Source of the DNA: Aedes albopictus
Taxonomy: Eukaryota; Arthropoda; Insecta; Diptera; Culicidae
Assembly (NCBI RefSeq): GCF_035046485.1
Contig: NC_085137.1
Coordinates: forward strand, 477,053,396-477,117,395
DNA length: 64,000 nucleotides
Reading direction: 5' to 3'
Both the position numbers and the translations under genes were made by a program. Under the pieces are notes generated by a model, which was not told the DNA's origin, did no database searches, and worked only from the letters and a program-made list of their open reading frames with translations. How positions within the stretch are numbered: the first letter of the stretch is position 1; each line of letters starts with the position of its first letter. Shown one piece after another: positions 52,925 to 62,605 of this stretch.

Positions 52925-54060
52925 GAAAATCCTTAAAAAACAACAGTAATCTTGAATTTTAAGCCGCTATTTTGGATTTAAGTCCGGTAGCTTGAAAATT
53001 CTGGTCGTAAAACTTCATTAAACAGCCGCCATTTTGAATTTTGAGACGCCATCTTGGATTTTCTGGTCGCTATTTTTTAACTGCGATTGTCTTCCCCATA
53101 CTAAATATACCCATATTGTACAGTTTTAGAGCCTAAAGCTCTATTGAGCATCCGCCATCTTGAAGTTTATGCCGCCATCTTAAATTTTGAGACGCCATCT
53201 TGGATATTTTAATCGTCATTATTGAACTCCAGACTTCTTCCCAATACCAGATATACCCATATTGCATGGGTTTAGAGCATGAAACTCCATTGAACAGAAA
53301 CCATTTTGAATTTTTGCTGTCATCTTGGATTTTAGACCGCCATCTTGGATATTCTGGCTGTCATTTTTGGAGTTCAGACATCTTCCCCATACCAAATATA
53401 CCCATATTGCATGGTTTCAGGTCCTAAAACTCCATTAAACAGTCGCCATCTTGAGTTTTGAGACGCCATCTTGAATATTTTAATCGTCATTTTTGGATCC
53501 CAGATACCTTTCCAATACCAAATAAACACATATTGTAGGGTTTTAGATCCTTATACTCCATTAAACAGCAGCCACCTTGAATGTTGAGCCGCCATCTTGG
53601 ATATTTTGGTCGCCATCTTGGATATTTTAATCGTCATTATTGAACTCCAGACTTCTTCCCAATACCAGATATCATCATTTTGCATGGGTTTAGAGCATGA
53701 AACTCCATTGGACAGAAGTCATTTTGAATTTTGAGCTGCCTTGGTATTTTAGACCGCCATCTTGGATATTCTGGCTGTCATTTTTGGGGTCCCGACTTCT
53801 TCCCCATATCAAATATACTCTTATTGCATGATTTCAGGTTCTGAAACTTCAATAAACAGTCACCATCTTGAATTTGGAGCCGCAATCTTGGATATTCTAG
53901 TTGCCATTTTTTGATCCCGGACACCTTCCTCATACTAAATATACCCATATTGCATGGTTTTAGAGCCTAAAACTCTATTGAGCAGCCGCCATCTTGAATT
54001 TGGAGCCACCATCTTGAATATTAGGCTGCCATCTTGAATTTTGAGCCGATATCATGGAAT
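52925..54060 (+). repeat. ~140-bp satellite with ~417-bp higher-order period
   Basis: CCCATATTGCATGGTTTTAG-like sites fall near 53110, 53260, 53401, 53528, 53675, 53818 and 53945. The intervals 150, 141, 127 repeat as 147, 143, 127, so three monomers form a higher-order unit near 417 bases. ATTATTGAACTCCAGACTTC recurs at 53219 and 53636, one unit apart. Each monomer carries GCCATCTTGGATATTTTGGT and CAGACTTCTTCCC. Copy A has about three diverged monomers. Confidence 0.92.
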
Positions 54061-54699
54061 TTCTGGCTCCAGTGTCCATTTTCACATAAAATTCGTCAAC
54101 CATACTTAAGGTTACAAAAATCGCCGCTGTTTGATGTGCCGCATGATGGGGCTTGGTTCAGTTTTATATACCACCGCGGTGGTGGTCCGGATCACTGAAA
54201 TGGCCGTAACTCCGAAACGCTTCGACCGATTCGAACCATTTTCTATAGCAAACAATGCGGTAAAAATTCGGTTCGATTCGAGCTATAGCCCAAAAAATCG
54301 GCCAATAGGCGAATCCGGATGACCCCCAATTGTAGAGGCGCTAGGCGAGATGAGGAGAAAATCGTTTGTTTACATCAAAAATTCAATTTTTCGTCTTCAA
54401 AACTAACTAATATTTTGCCTTGGTAGTTGCTATTTTCCATTGGTAACGGCTTCCATAATCATCATTCTTGATGCCCACTCCGACAGACACCGGATTAGCC
54501 AGCTAACAAAAAATCCGGAAGATCGCCCGCAGGAGGCATAGCAAGAGCTCCTCAAATGTATCATATAAATTGTTCGTAAGTTCCTACCGGATCTAAGCGC
54601 ATCTGAAAAAGAAGTAAATTTTCTTTCCAAAAAGTGCTCGTTTGTTTATCTACGATGCGGAATTCGATATGAAAAAGTGAAAAAAGTGCACTTTGCCTA

Positions 54700-55046
54700 C
54701 ACTGAAAGCCGGCTTGCGGTTGAAATTACTATTCTGAGGGTCAACATAAATGCACAACGCCACTTGATTTGTGCAGACTGACTTTCGTTTCAATTCAACA
54801 GATTAATGTTTTCAATTTTACCATGGACCCGATTTACAATTAAAAAAAGTCTCTGTTGGCAACCGGATTCGAACCAAGAATCTTGAGATCACCAGGCTCG
54901 CACGCTACCACTCGGCTATCGAACCGGTTGATATAAGAGGAAACATAATGCACACAAGAAGCGTTTATGGGATGACGATTATGTTTTGCCATAGTCAATT
55001 TGAAAACATTTGTGTGCTTGTCATAACCGCAAGCCGTCTTTCAGTG
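54700..55046. mobile_element. MITE carrying a tRNA-like sequence, 347 bp
   Basis: CACTGAAAGCCGGCTTGCGG TTG and, inverted from the right, CACTGAAAGACGGCTTGCGG TTA are the ends. TA flanks both sides (54698-54699 and 55047-55048). The paralogue at 27.39 kb reads straight through GCACTTTGCCTATGCTGCGC with a single TA, proving the exact limits. The interior has ATTTGTGCAGACTGACTTTC and a tRNA-like sequence on the minus strand. No transposase. Confidence 0.95.
54852..54928 (-). pseudogene. tRNA-like sequence inside the MITE
   Basis: The minus strand has TAGCCGAGTGGTAGCG (A box) and GGTTCGAATCC (B box) about 45 bases apart, in a length that fits a tRNA with a short variable arm. The acceptor arm pairs poorly. 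A run of T follows on the minus strand, which could act as a pol III terminator. It is probably a tRNA-derived passenger rather than a working tRNA. Confidence 0.6.
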
Positions 55047-55355
55047 TATGCTGCGCTATGGAAAATTTTGGCGGAGTCATAGGGTTCTCATTCCTGCCAC
55101 CAGAGAAAAGAGTGATCGTTAGCTTTCGTCAGATTTGCCTGTGGGAAATGCCTTAAAAATGAGTGAACCTTTTTGCGCACAGACATACATACATACACAC
55201 ATACATACACACATACATGCACACATACATACACACTTACAGACATCATCTCAATTCGTCGAACTGAATTGATTGGTATATGGGACTTGACCCTCCGCGT
55301 CTTCTGTCGAAAATTCATTTTTTGAGTGAACATATAGCCTTTCAGTACACAAAAA

Positions 55356-56155
55356 GATGACAAATTTCTTGGAAAATATAATAATAGCGAAAAAGATGGT
55401 GATTGGAAATGAGGATGGTTAATTGTGATGATAGATGAGAGATAAAAGATGGGAGATGGGAGATGATGATGAAAAGAAATGTTTATGATGATGAGAAGAG
55501 ATGATGATGATGATAAGATGATGATGAGAAATGAGAAGTGAAAGATGACAGAAGAGAGATGAGTGATGATAGATGAGAGATGAATATGATGATCTAGAGA
55601 GAAGAGCGATGAGAATGAAAGATGAGAGAAGAAGGATAAGAGATGGGAGTTGAAAAATGAGATATATGAGATGATGATGATGATGATGCTGATGAGAGAT
55701 GAAAATTGAAAAATGAGATATATAAGATGATGATGTTGATGAGAAATGAAAGATGAGTGATCAAAGATGAGAGATAAAAGTTGAGAGATAAGAGGTGAGA
55801 AATAAGAGATTACAACCAAGAATTGTTAAAAAAGAGATGAAAGATGAGTGATGAGAAATGAAAGATAGACGATGGAAGATGAGAGATGAGAGGTAAAAAA
55901 TGAGAGATTACAGCCAATAATTGAGAAATGAGAGATGAAAGATGAGTGATGGGAGTTGAGAGGATGAGAGGATGATATATCGAAGATGAGAGATGCGAGA
56001 TGAAAGATGAGATATGAGTTATGAGAGATGATGATCATGATGATGAGAGATGGATCATGATGATGAGATGAGACATGAGAGATGAGAGATAAGAAATAAG
56101 ATATGATAGATGAGAGATGATGATGATAAAAATGTTGATGATGAACAGGTATCAA
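55356..56155 (+). repeat. Cryptic GAGATGA array, part 2
   Basis: Continues the array after copy B. GAAAAAGATGGTGATTGGAAAT at 55388 (read in shorter pieces) parallels the longer unit at 52240. AGAGATTACAGCCAATAATTG and its near copy lie at 55806 and 55908, about 102 bases apart, a local duplication. Confidence 0.88.
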
Positions 56156-56450
56156 TTTTTTCCCTTACTCACGCGAGTAACGATCTATTACATCTCGATA
56201 TTATCCGGATGAAGCCGTGAAGCCGGTGCCGTGTTGTATGCATTGGAAACAAGTAGATTTTATGAAAACACGTCACCACTAAATGTCAATTCGTTGATGT
56301 TTCGCATCGGAGGAGACTCTCAGACGGAGTGACAAATTTTATGTTTTCTTGTTCATCCGTGAGTTTTGAAAAGGGAGAAAGATTCTTATTTTTCATCCTA
56401 TGCAGTGAAAATTTATTATCATCGATGAGGATTAATCCGAGGAATTTGAT
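56156..56450. other. Unassigned insertion in the GA array
   Basis: Sequence without GA repeats, starting TTTTTTCCCTTACTCACGCG. No inverted ends or motif recognised. Confidence 0.4.
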
Positions 56451-57514
56451 CGCATGAGTGAGAAATTTGATGCTTGATGATGATGTTGAGAGATGAGAGA
56501 TGGGAGGATGAGAGATCGAAGTTGAGAGATGCGAGATGAGAGATGAGATATGAGTGATGAGAGATGAAATATGAGAGATGATGGTCATGATGATGAAAGA
56601 TGGAAGATGAAAAATGAGAGATGAGAGGTACTACATGAGATATAAGAGATGAGAGATAAGAAATGAGAGATGGTATATGAGAGATGATGATAATAAAAAT
56701 GTTGTTGACGATGATGATAATGATGATGATAATCATGATCATGGTGATGAGAGATGAGAGATTAGGGCAGTTCAGACTTCAAACATGTTAAACATTCAAA
56801 GCTCCCATATGTTCATTACAACCCCTGGTGCAAAACTAGAGTCCTGCCAAATTTTCAGCCATTTTGGTGGTGATTTAATGGTGGCCCAAAAGCAAAATAG
56901 GTTTGAGAGATAAGACATGCTGACATTCAGAGATTAGCGATGAAAAATGAGAGGTAAGAAACCAGAGATTACAGATAAGAAAAAAAAATAAGAGTGTAAA
57001 GATGAGTTATGAGAAATGAGAGATGGAAGTTGTGGTATGGAATATGAGTGATGACATATGAGAGATGAGAGATAAGAGATAATAGTTGAGAGGTAATGAT
57101 GATAGATGATGAAAGATGAGAGATGATAAGAGACGACAATGGCATTACTGTGGTAAAGGATAAAATTATATGAAAATGTTTTGAAAATTGTAATAAAAGT
57201 GACAAAGACGGTGATTAGAAATGAGGATGATTGTGATGGTGATGATTGATAATGATGATGGATAAGAGATGAAGGATGAGAGATGCGAGGTGAGAGGTGA
57301 AAGATGGGAGATGAGAGTTGATGACATAAATTATGTTGATGAAGAAGATAATGATAATAGAAATGAGAGATGAGAGGTTCAAAATGATGGATGGAAGATG
57401 ATGATTTGGTGATGAGAGATAAGTAATATGAGAAAAAAGATAGAGGACGAAAGATTAGAAAGGAGAGAGTGGATGAAAGATGAGAGATGATGATGATAAG
57501 AAATATTTATAATT
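56451..57514 (+). repeat. Cryptic GAGATGA array, part 3
   Basis: GAGAGATGAGAGATAAGA repeats, with a 130-base non-GA insert at 56765-56900 that contains GCCATTTTGGTGGTGATTTA. The longer unit (GGCATTACTGTGGTAAAGGA, GTGACAAAGACGGTGATTAG) is best preserved at 57140-57240. Confidence 0.88.
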
Positions 57515-57794
57515 GCTATTGAAATACGACTGTATGGTTGATTCTCTTGATTGACGGCTACGCAGTCTATGGCAAATTTCCACAAAACCCGTTGAACTAA
57601 AGGTGATTTCGAATTCATGTACTAAAAACGATGCAAAAAAGGGACAGTACAGTTAGACAAAACAATTGACGAAAAACGATAATAATTATTATATCCCTGA
57701 GGAAGACACTATCCTCGTGTTGAAACGTGGGATGAATGAAACAACTCGTTTTTTTTAAATCTCAAGACTGCGTAGCCGTTAATCAAGAGAGATG
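57515..57794. mobile_element. Candidate insertion, 280 bp, 9-bp TSD
   Basis: TTTATAATT flanks the segment (57506-57514 and 57795-57803). Inside, GATTCTCTTGATTGACGGCT then ACGCAGTCT is inverted near the right end as AGACTGCGTAGCCGTTAATC then AAGAGA. CCCTGAGGAAGACACTATCC then TCGTGTTGAAACGTGGG resembles tails of other dispersed repeats in the window (47826, 63130). The inverted repeats are internal to the flanks, so the class is unclear. Confidence 0.6.
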
Positions 57795-58514
57795 TTTATA
57801 ATTATGATGAGCAGAGTTCGTAATTTTCGTTTCAGCGATACGAAATAAGCTATTTTCACGGCGGCGGGAGAGCTCAGTTTCATCATTTTGCTTGGGAAAC
57901 ACTTTTCCCCTCCAGTAATTCTTTAAAGAGTAGCAATTGATGATACCTGAAAATCGTTTCAACCTTCAGATAATTTCTTCTCGTTCAGTAATATCTTCAC
58001 TAATCCAATTCTCAATAAAATCTTTTCCACGCAAATTAGCAAATATTGTGCCCACGATGGGATTCAAACCTGGAACATTACTTAAAACAACCGCGACACG
58101 CGCACTCTATCCACACCACCCCACCAACCACACAGAGATAGTAGAAAATTTACTGTAGAAAAGCAATCATCGTCGGCGACACAGGAGTCAAGGGAAGACA
58201 ACATGATCGGCCGGCGAAGGCATGGGCGAAACTATGGCCAGGGGTGGCACTCCGAACAGAAATTCATCAGTTCGTCTGTTCATCGTTTGAAGTCCTATTT
58301 TTCACAGCAATCCATTTAAATTCTAGGGGGTGCCTGGCAACCCCGGCACCCCCGGTAGTTTCGCCCATGGGCGAAGGGCAAACGAAATTCTCGCAGCTTT
58401 GGGAGTGAGTGAAAATATATTTTCATTTTCCTCTTTGTGCGAGAGATTCTCAAGCCAGATTTTCGCTGAAAACTGGCGTGAGTGAGAATTTTATTTTCGT
58501 GAGAATAAGCCAAA
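57795..58514. other. Unassigned stretch with a tRNA-like sequence
   Basis: Non-GA sequence between array parts. It holds the tRNA-like match at 58046-58128 and two diverged inverted phrases, GGCATGGGCGAAACTATGGC (58207) and TAGTTTCGCCCATGGGCGAA (58356). No protein motif. Confidence 0.45.
58046..58128 (-). pseudogene. tRNA-like sequence, degenerate
   Basis: On the minus strand GGTGTGGATAGAGTGCGCG resembles an A-box region and GGTTTGAATCCC a B box. ATCGTGGGCA at the 3' side pairs only weakly with the 5' side. Spacing is a little long. Probably a SINE head or tRNA pseudogene; no body recognised. Confidence 0.4.
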
Positions 58515-58998
58515 ATTGCGAACGCTGATGATGAGAGATAAGCGATGAGAGATGATATATGTGAGATAAGAGATGAAGGATTAGAGATGAAAGATGAGTG
58601 ACGGTTGATAAGAGATAAGGGGTGAGAGATGAGAGATGAAAAATAAGAGATGAGAGGTGAGTGATGCGAGATAAGTGATGAGAGGTGAAAGATGAGAGAT
58701 GATGATAATGATAATGATGATGATAAGAGAAGAGAGGAGAGAGATAAGAGATAAAAGAAGAGATATGAAAGGTGAGAAATGAAAGATGAGAAATGAAAGA
58801 TGAGTAATAAAAAATGAGAGATGAAAGATGCGAGATGATGCTGTAAGAGACAACAGTTGGAAGACGAGAGGTGAGAGATGCGATATGAGAGATGAAAGAT
58901 GAGATATGTGTGATGAGAGATGAGATATGTGTGATATTAGATGACAGATGAGAGATAAGAGATGAGATATTAGATATAAGGGATGAAAGATAAGAAAT
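58515..58998 (+). repeat. Cryptic GAGATGA array, part 4
   Basis: GAGAGATGATATATGTGAGA and related repeats. It ends with GAAATTAATGGCATTGTTG, the start of the longer array unit, where it runs into a retrotransposon scrap. Confidence 0.88.
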
Positions 58999-59004
58999 TA
59001 ATGG

Positions 59005-59240
59005 CATTGTTGTGCCGTTTTCAAGAATACCGGAAGCTCTACCAGAAGCAAACGTAAAGAAGCATCCCGCAAAGGCTTCGTATTATCTCTCGACGGACCA
59101 ATGTAGGAGATCAAAAAGTGGGAGCACCACTTCGATGAATACCTGAATGGTGCGGAGAACGCAGGCCCGAAGGATCAAGGTATTGGAAACAACGACTACG
59201 TCATCACGGCGGATGATGGGAACCAAGCAACTTCCTCACT
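59005..59240 (+). pseudogene. Non-LTR (RTE-like) linker fragment
   Basis: The plus strand reads EIKKWEHHFDEYLNGAENAG, then GIGNNDYVITADDGN. RW-EHFxxLLNG followed by an acidic stretch is the linker between endonuclease and RT in RTE-like elements of mosquitoes. Only about 80 residues are readable. It could be a third type of fragment from the family at 8.7 and 26-29 kb. Confidence 0.55.
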
Positions 59241-60150
59241 GTGTTAACCCAACTAACATTTTGCTGGATAAAAGCTTAAGAGAGTTTTCTTCCGAATGCG
59301 TTTGCTACATAAGCTCTTATGGAGCTACTTTTGTTGGTAGGGAAGTTAAGGACTTTCCCAACGCATTTCTGGCATCCCAACGGAGCGTTTCATCTCCCAT
59401 ATCCCCTACACTATTTGGAGTCCATTGCAGTTCCGCTCTACTACTACTTAGGTACAGGCAAGGGCCTTTTTCCTCTTCTCGCCAAGATAGCACCGTTAAC
59501 ATGATGATGCACCAGCCAGAGAGCCCGGCAAGAATTAAGACAACCCAGCTTCCGCCGGCGATGATGTACACATTGTGGGTCCATATTGGATTCGAAATGG
59601 TGCTGCAAAAGTCCGTACCGATACCTCCAGCCATTCCAGAGTCATTGGAAAAGATTTGCCATGCGGTACGGTGTGTGGACGACGACTCTACGACTCATAT
59701 GTGTGTTTGCATGTGGAAAGAAAACTTTATTATTAAACATGTATGCAACATTATGCATTCGGAAGGAACGCGCTGCGGAAGTGTGATGATACCGATGCGA
59801 TGGTGTTGTAGAACTTGTCTGACTGCTGCTGCTGCTCTACACGTTCAGTTTTAATTTCCACTTGCGATATCTGCATTGCTGATCCGCACTCGCTCGGTAC
59901 TACGGCAATTAGCGATAGTTTCCACCACACATGGTTCATCTGCAGTGTGTGCAAATGGTTGGGTGGGATGTGATTTGTACGTAGGAGCAAAGAAAGTTAA
60001 ATGTTGCTGCTCATGACATCAAAAAAAAAAAATAAGATTTGGTACATCTAGAAGGTTTTCAATCATTTCTCAATACAAGACAGTTGTAATGTGTCCCATA
60101 TAGAGGAATTCGATCCCCGATTGATGCTGTATATTTTTGTAATGGACATA
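59241..60150. other. Mixed-composition stretch, no gene recognised
   Basis: Ordinary composition and no repeat seen. The 235-codon frame 59147-59854 begins within the retrotransposon scrap and then continues into sequence with no motif, so I do not call it a gene. Confidence 0.4.
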
Positions 60151-60154
60151 TGTA

Positions 60155-60333
60155 TTTTTTTTATCTGTATTAACGAGATTTTTAGCCCTAGGCTAGTTCA
60201 TCTCGGGACCCACGCTTTACTTCCCTTCAGAAGGAAGAACTCACATTTTGTGAGTTTGTCGGGAGTGGGATTCGATCCCAGGTCCTCGGCGTGATAGTCA
60301 TGTGTTCTAACCACCACACCAGGTCCTTGAGCA
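60155..60333 (-). mobile_element. tRNA-derived SINE, type C
   Basis: On the minus strand the head is GACCTGGTGTGGTGGTTAGA (A box) and GGATCGAATCCCACTCCC (B box). The body has CGACAAACTCACAAAATGTG, TCTGAAGGGAAGTAAAGCGT and GGGTCCCGAGATGAACTAGC, then CTAGGGCTAAAAATCTCG and an A run. It is more complete than the copy at 40.6 kb. The head abuts a type A SINE tail at 60334. Confidence 0.9.
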
Positions 60334-60480
60334 CAAACTATCATCGCATTTACCACGCGATATACAATTGCAAAATAGTCAGTTAGCAAAAATTCTCTCA
60401 GGTAATAACTGATGAAGTACCCTTAGAACATTAAGCTGAGAAATACGTTACATCCATGTCGAGATTAAAAGCTATAGAGA
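60334..60480 (+). mobile_element. Diverged type A SINE tail
   Basis: TTACCACGCGATATACAATT, GCAAAATAGTCAGTTAGC, CTCTCAGGTAATAACTG and ACATTAAGCTGAGAAA follow the body of the 10.3-kb SINE with about 25-30% difference by eye. The tRNA head is missing. A type C SINE in the opposite orientation takes its place. Confidence 0.7.
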
Positions 60481-61047
60481 ATGAAAGAAGAGAAGTATCT
60501 GCTTAAGCTTGATTTGACCGATCTAAGCTGCTATTCTTGATAGCTTTGGCCCTTACACGATCGTACCTTTTGCTTCCACTGGTCAGATGATGACAAAGAT
60601 CGTCAGCTAAGATTTGTCTACTTAGCTGGTAATACAGCCTGGGCATTGTTGTCCTTATAAATTCAGCATGGTTAAGCAGGTATGCCATGAGCGTCTGTTC
60701 ACCAATTTTTTGCGGTCCAACAGCATCTGTTGTGGAATCCATCGGTGGAGTATGACATGCTGTATCAATGACCAATGAAGTAGCAAGTAAAAGCGGACAT
60801 CTGATAATTGCTATGATTCTACGCTCTGTTCCCAGTGACGTCGGTCATGAGACTAATGATTTTCGCCAATGACCAACATCGGGGAATCTAGGAATCTTTT
60901 CTAATCGAACGTTATCCACACATCAGTAGCGAACCTTTGGCGCTTCCCCCGGGACCGAGATCCTGGTACCAGATAGTTTCAGCGGACAAAGCCTAGGCGT
61001 GGAGGAACACAGCACTGGCCACGATGAGTTAAAAAAAGAAAAAAATA
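60481..61047. other. Unassigned stretch
   Basis: A 90-codon minus-strand frame (60503-60775) has no recognised domain. CATCGGGGAATCTAGGAATC and CCCCCGGGACCGAGATCCTG may be remains of an old element, but I cannot name it. Confidence 0.35.
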
Positions 61048-61209
61048 CACTAAAACCTCTTTTTATCTATGTTATTTTTACGCACTTTTAATGTATGAAC
61101 CTTTTTTATGCCCTACATAAATACATAGAGGGAAATCTGCTCAGAACCAATTTTGTGCATAACAAAATTAAATAATGACGGTAACTATGGCCAGGGTGTG
61201 TTTATAGGG

Positions 61210-61730
61210 AGAGCAAAGAATACTTACAGGGACATTTCAGGGGGTCCTAAAGGTTTTCAGCGAGGTACTAGGAGATCTCAGAGAGGTTTTCGGGGATCTG
61301 AGGGGATTTTCAAATGCATTGCAGAGAATTTCAGAGGATTTTATATGGGTTTTGGAGGCGTTACAGGGAACACGTTTTCGGATGTTTCCGAGTTTGCTAA
61401 ACATGGGGTTCGAGTGGATCTTAAGAGGGTTTCGGGGGCTGAAATGCCTGGAAAACTCAGAGTCTACTTTGGATTTATGAATAAATAAATGAAAGTATTG
61501 AAGGGTGGTTTCAGAGGCGTTTCGGAGGCGTTTTCAGAGTTTCGGAGGGTCTCAGCTGCGTTACATAGGGTCCCAGGGGATTTTAAAGGGATTTTTGAGT
61601 CATTTCTGGAAGTTTCAGAGCATTTTCGGTTGGATTCAGAGGCGTTACGAAAGCGTTACGGAGGAGTTTTCGAGAGTTTCGGAGCGTCTCAAATGCGCTA
61701 CATGGGGTCCGAATGGAACTACCCTTTGAT
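61210..61730 (+). repeat. Cryptic G-rich repeat, with one ~130-bp unit
   Basis: TTTCAGAGGGGTTTCGGAGG-like sequence. Bases 61580-61720 match the 130-bp repeats at 33 kb in inverse orientation (TTCAGAGGCGTTACG, AAGCGTTACGGAGGAG, TACATGGGGTCCGA). Confidence 0.87.
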
Positions 61731-61739
61731 TTGAAGGTG

Positions 61740-62500
61740 TTTTTGAAACCCCCTGATGCGACCCTCACCTGAAATGCCTCGAAACGCCCATGACCCCTTC
61801 GTTATCCCATTGAAATGCCCTTGAAATCATCATAATCAATTTGAAATGCATCTGAAATTCCATCTGACGCCTTCAATAGGCTTCATAAACCCCTAAAATG
61901 CACCTGAAAACCCCTTGAAACGCACCTGAAATGCTATCAAACGCCCCTTAAAAGTCTAGGAACGCCCATACAATGTTCCTGAAACACCCTGAAACTCTCT
62001 GAAATGACTCTAAAATACCTTGAAACGCCTATCAAACCCTTTGCAACGCACTGTAATCGTTGCTTAGATCCCCTGTCCTCTCTCCTCTTCTTGGCGTAAC
62101 GTCCGCACTGGGACAAAGCCTGCTTCTCAGCTTAGTGTTCAATGAGCACTTCCACAGTTTTTAACTGAGAGCTTCCTCTGCCAATGACCATTTTGCATGT
62201 GTATATCGTGTGGCAGGCACGAAGATACTCTATGCCCAAGGAAGTCAAGGAAATTTCCTTTACGAAAAGATCCTGGACCGACCGGGAATCGAACCCGTCA
62301 CCCTTAGCATGATCATGCTGAATACCCGTGCGTTTACCGCCTCGGCTATATGGGCCCTATAGCCCTATAGATCCCCTGTATTGCCCTTAAAACTCCCTGA
62401 AACTCCCCTGAAGCCCCTCGGAACCCCTTTTTTGAGTTATCTGAAAACTTTCTAAAGAAACCCCTAGACCCACTTGAAATGCCCAGAAGCATGACCTGTT
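61740..62500 (-). repeat. Cryptic C-rich repeat, SINE inside
   Basis: GAAACGCCCCTGAAATGC and CCCTTGAAACGCAC-like sequence, the opposite strand sense of the preceding array. The SINE splits it at 62065. Confidence 0.85.
62077..62367 (-). mobile_element. tRNA-derived SINE, head type A, 12-bp TSD
   Basis: An inverted copy of the SINE at 10.3 and 16.7 kb. TAGATCCCCTGT flanks it at 62065-62076 and 62368-62379, an exact 12-bp duplication. On the minus strand the head extends further 5' than in the other copies (GGGCCCATATAGCCGAGG), so this copy best shows the full tRNA start. Differences from the other copies are few. Confidence 0.96.
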
Positions 62501-62605
62501 CTCGAACTAGATTCCTCCATACAATCCCAAACTTAATTTATGCATAAATATCCGTCTTTAAATGCCTTTTTATTTTTGCCTTGTGCATAAAAAGAGCTTC
62601 CAGTG

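Larger units (their letters stand above)
54300..55140. mobile_element. Repeat X, inserted in copy B
   Basis: This stretch has no counterpart in copy A. Its edges read GGCGAATCCGGATGACCCCC and, inverted from the right, AGGCAAATCTGACGAAAGC, a partial match suggesting short inverted ends. Its right part (GGAGTCATAGGGTTCTCATT, CCTGCCACCAGA, ATCGTTAGCTTTCG) matches the fragment at 27.3 kb. A MITE sits within it. Confidence 0.7.
52754..55355 (+). mobile_element. Satellite-bearing repeat, copy B
   Basis: It begins CCTAATTAATCCACCTAGCG then GTGATGGAGCC, the same as copy A at 17.49 kb, and ends CATATAGCCTTTCAGTACAC. The GCCATCTTGG-type satellite is expanded to seven units, while the 152-bp satellite of copy A is reduced to one (about 54115-54210). 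TCTCAATTCGTCGAACTGAA and a CATA microsatellite match the 3' part of copy A. GA-array sequence on both sides (AAGATTAAAAAC left, GATGACAAATTTCTTGG right) shows insertion within one array unit. Repeat X interrupts it at about 54.3-55.14 kb. Confidence 0.87.
61048..62605. mobile_element. TA element with G-rich/C-rich arrays, copy 2
   Basis: CACTAAAACCTCTTTTTATC and, inverted from the right, CACTGGAAGCTCTTTTTATG are the ends, with TA on both sides (61046-61047 and 62606-62607). Next to the right end, inverted, are AAAAATAAAAAGGCATTTAA and TTATGCATAAATTAAGTTTG, as in copy 1 at 32.27 kb. The inside is a G-rich array (61210-61730) followed by a C-rich array (61740-62500), so the element is roughly mirror-symmetric. 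A SINE is nested at 62077-62367. No coding capacity. Confidence 0.87.

Noticed and set aside
55088..55819. 243-codon minus-strand frame, Ser/Ile/His-rich
   Set aside because: It is translation of the GAGATGA array and a microsatellite; similar frames occur across the whole array.
59147..59854. 235-codon plus-strand frame as a gene
   Set aside because: It starts within a retrotransposon linker scrap and the rest has no motif.
60503..60775. 90-codon minus-strand frame as retrotransposon-derived
   Set aside because: No motif that I can name. It may be old element sequence, but there is no positive evidence.
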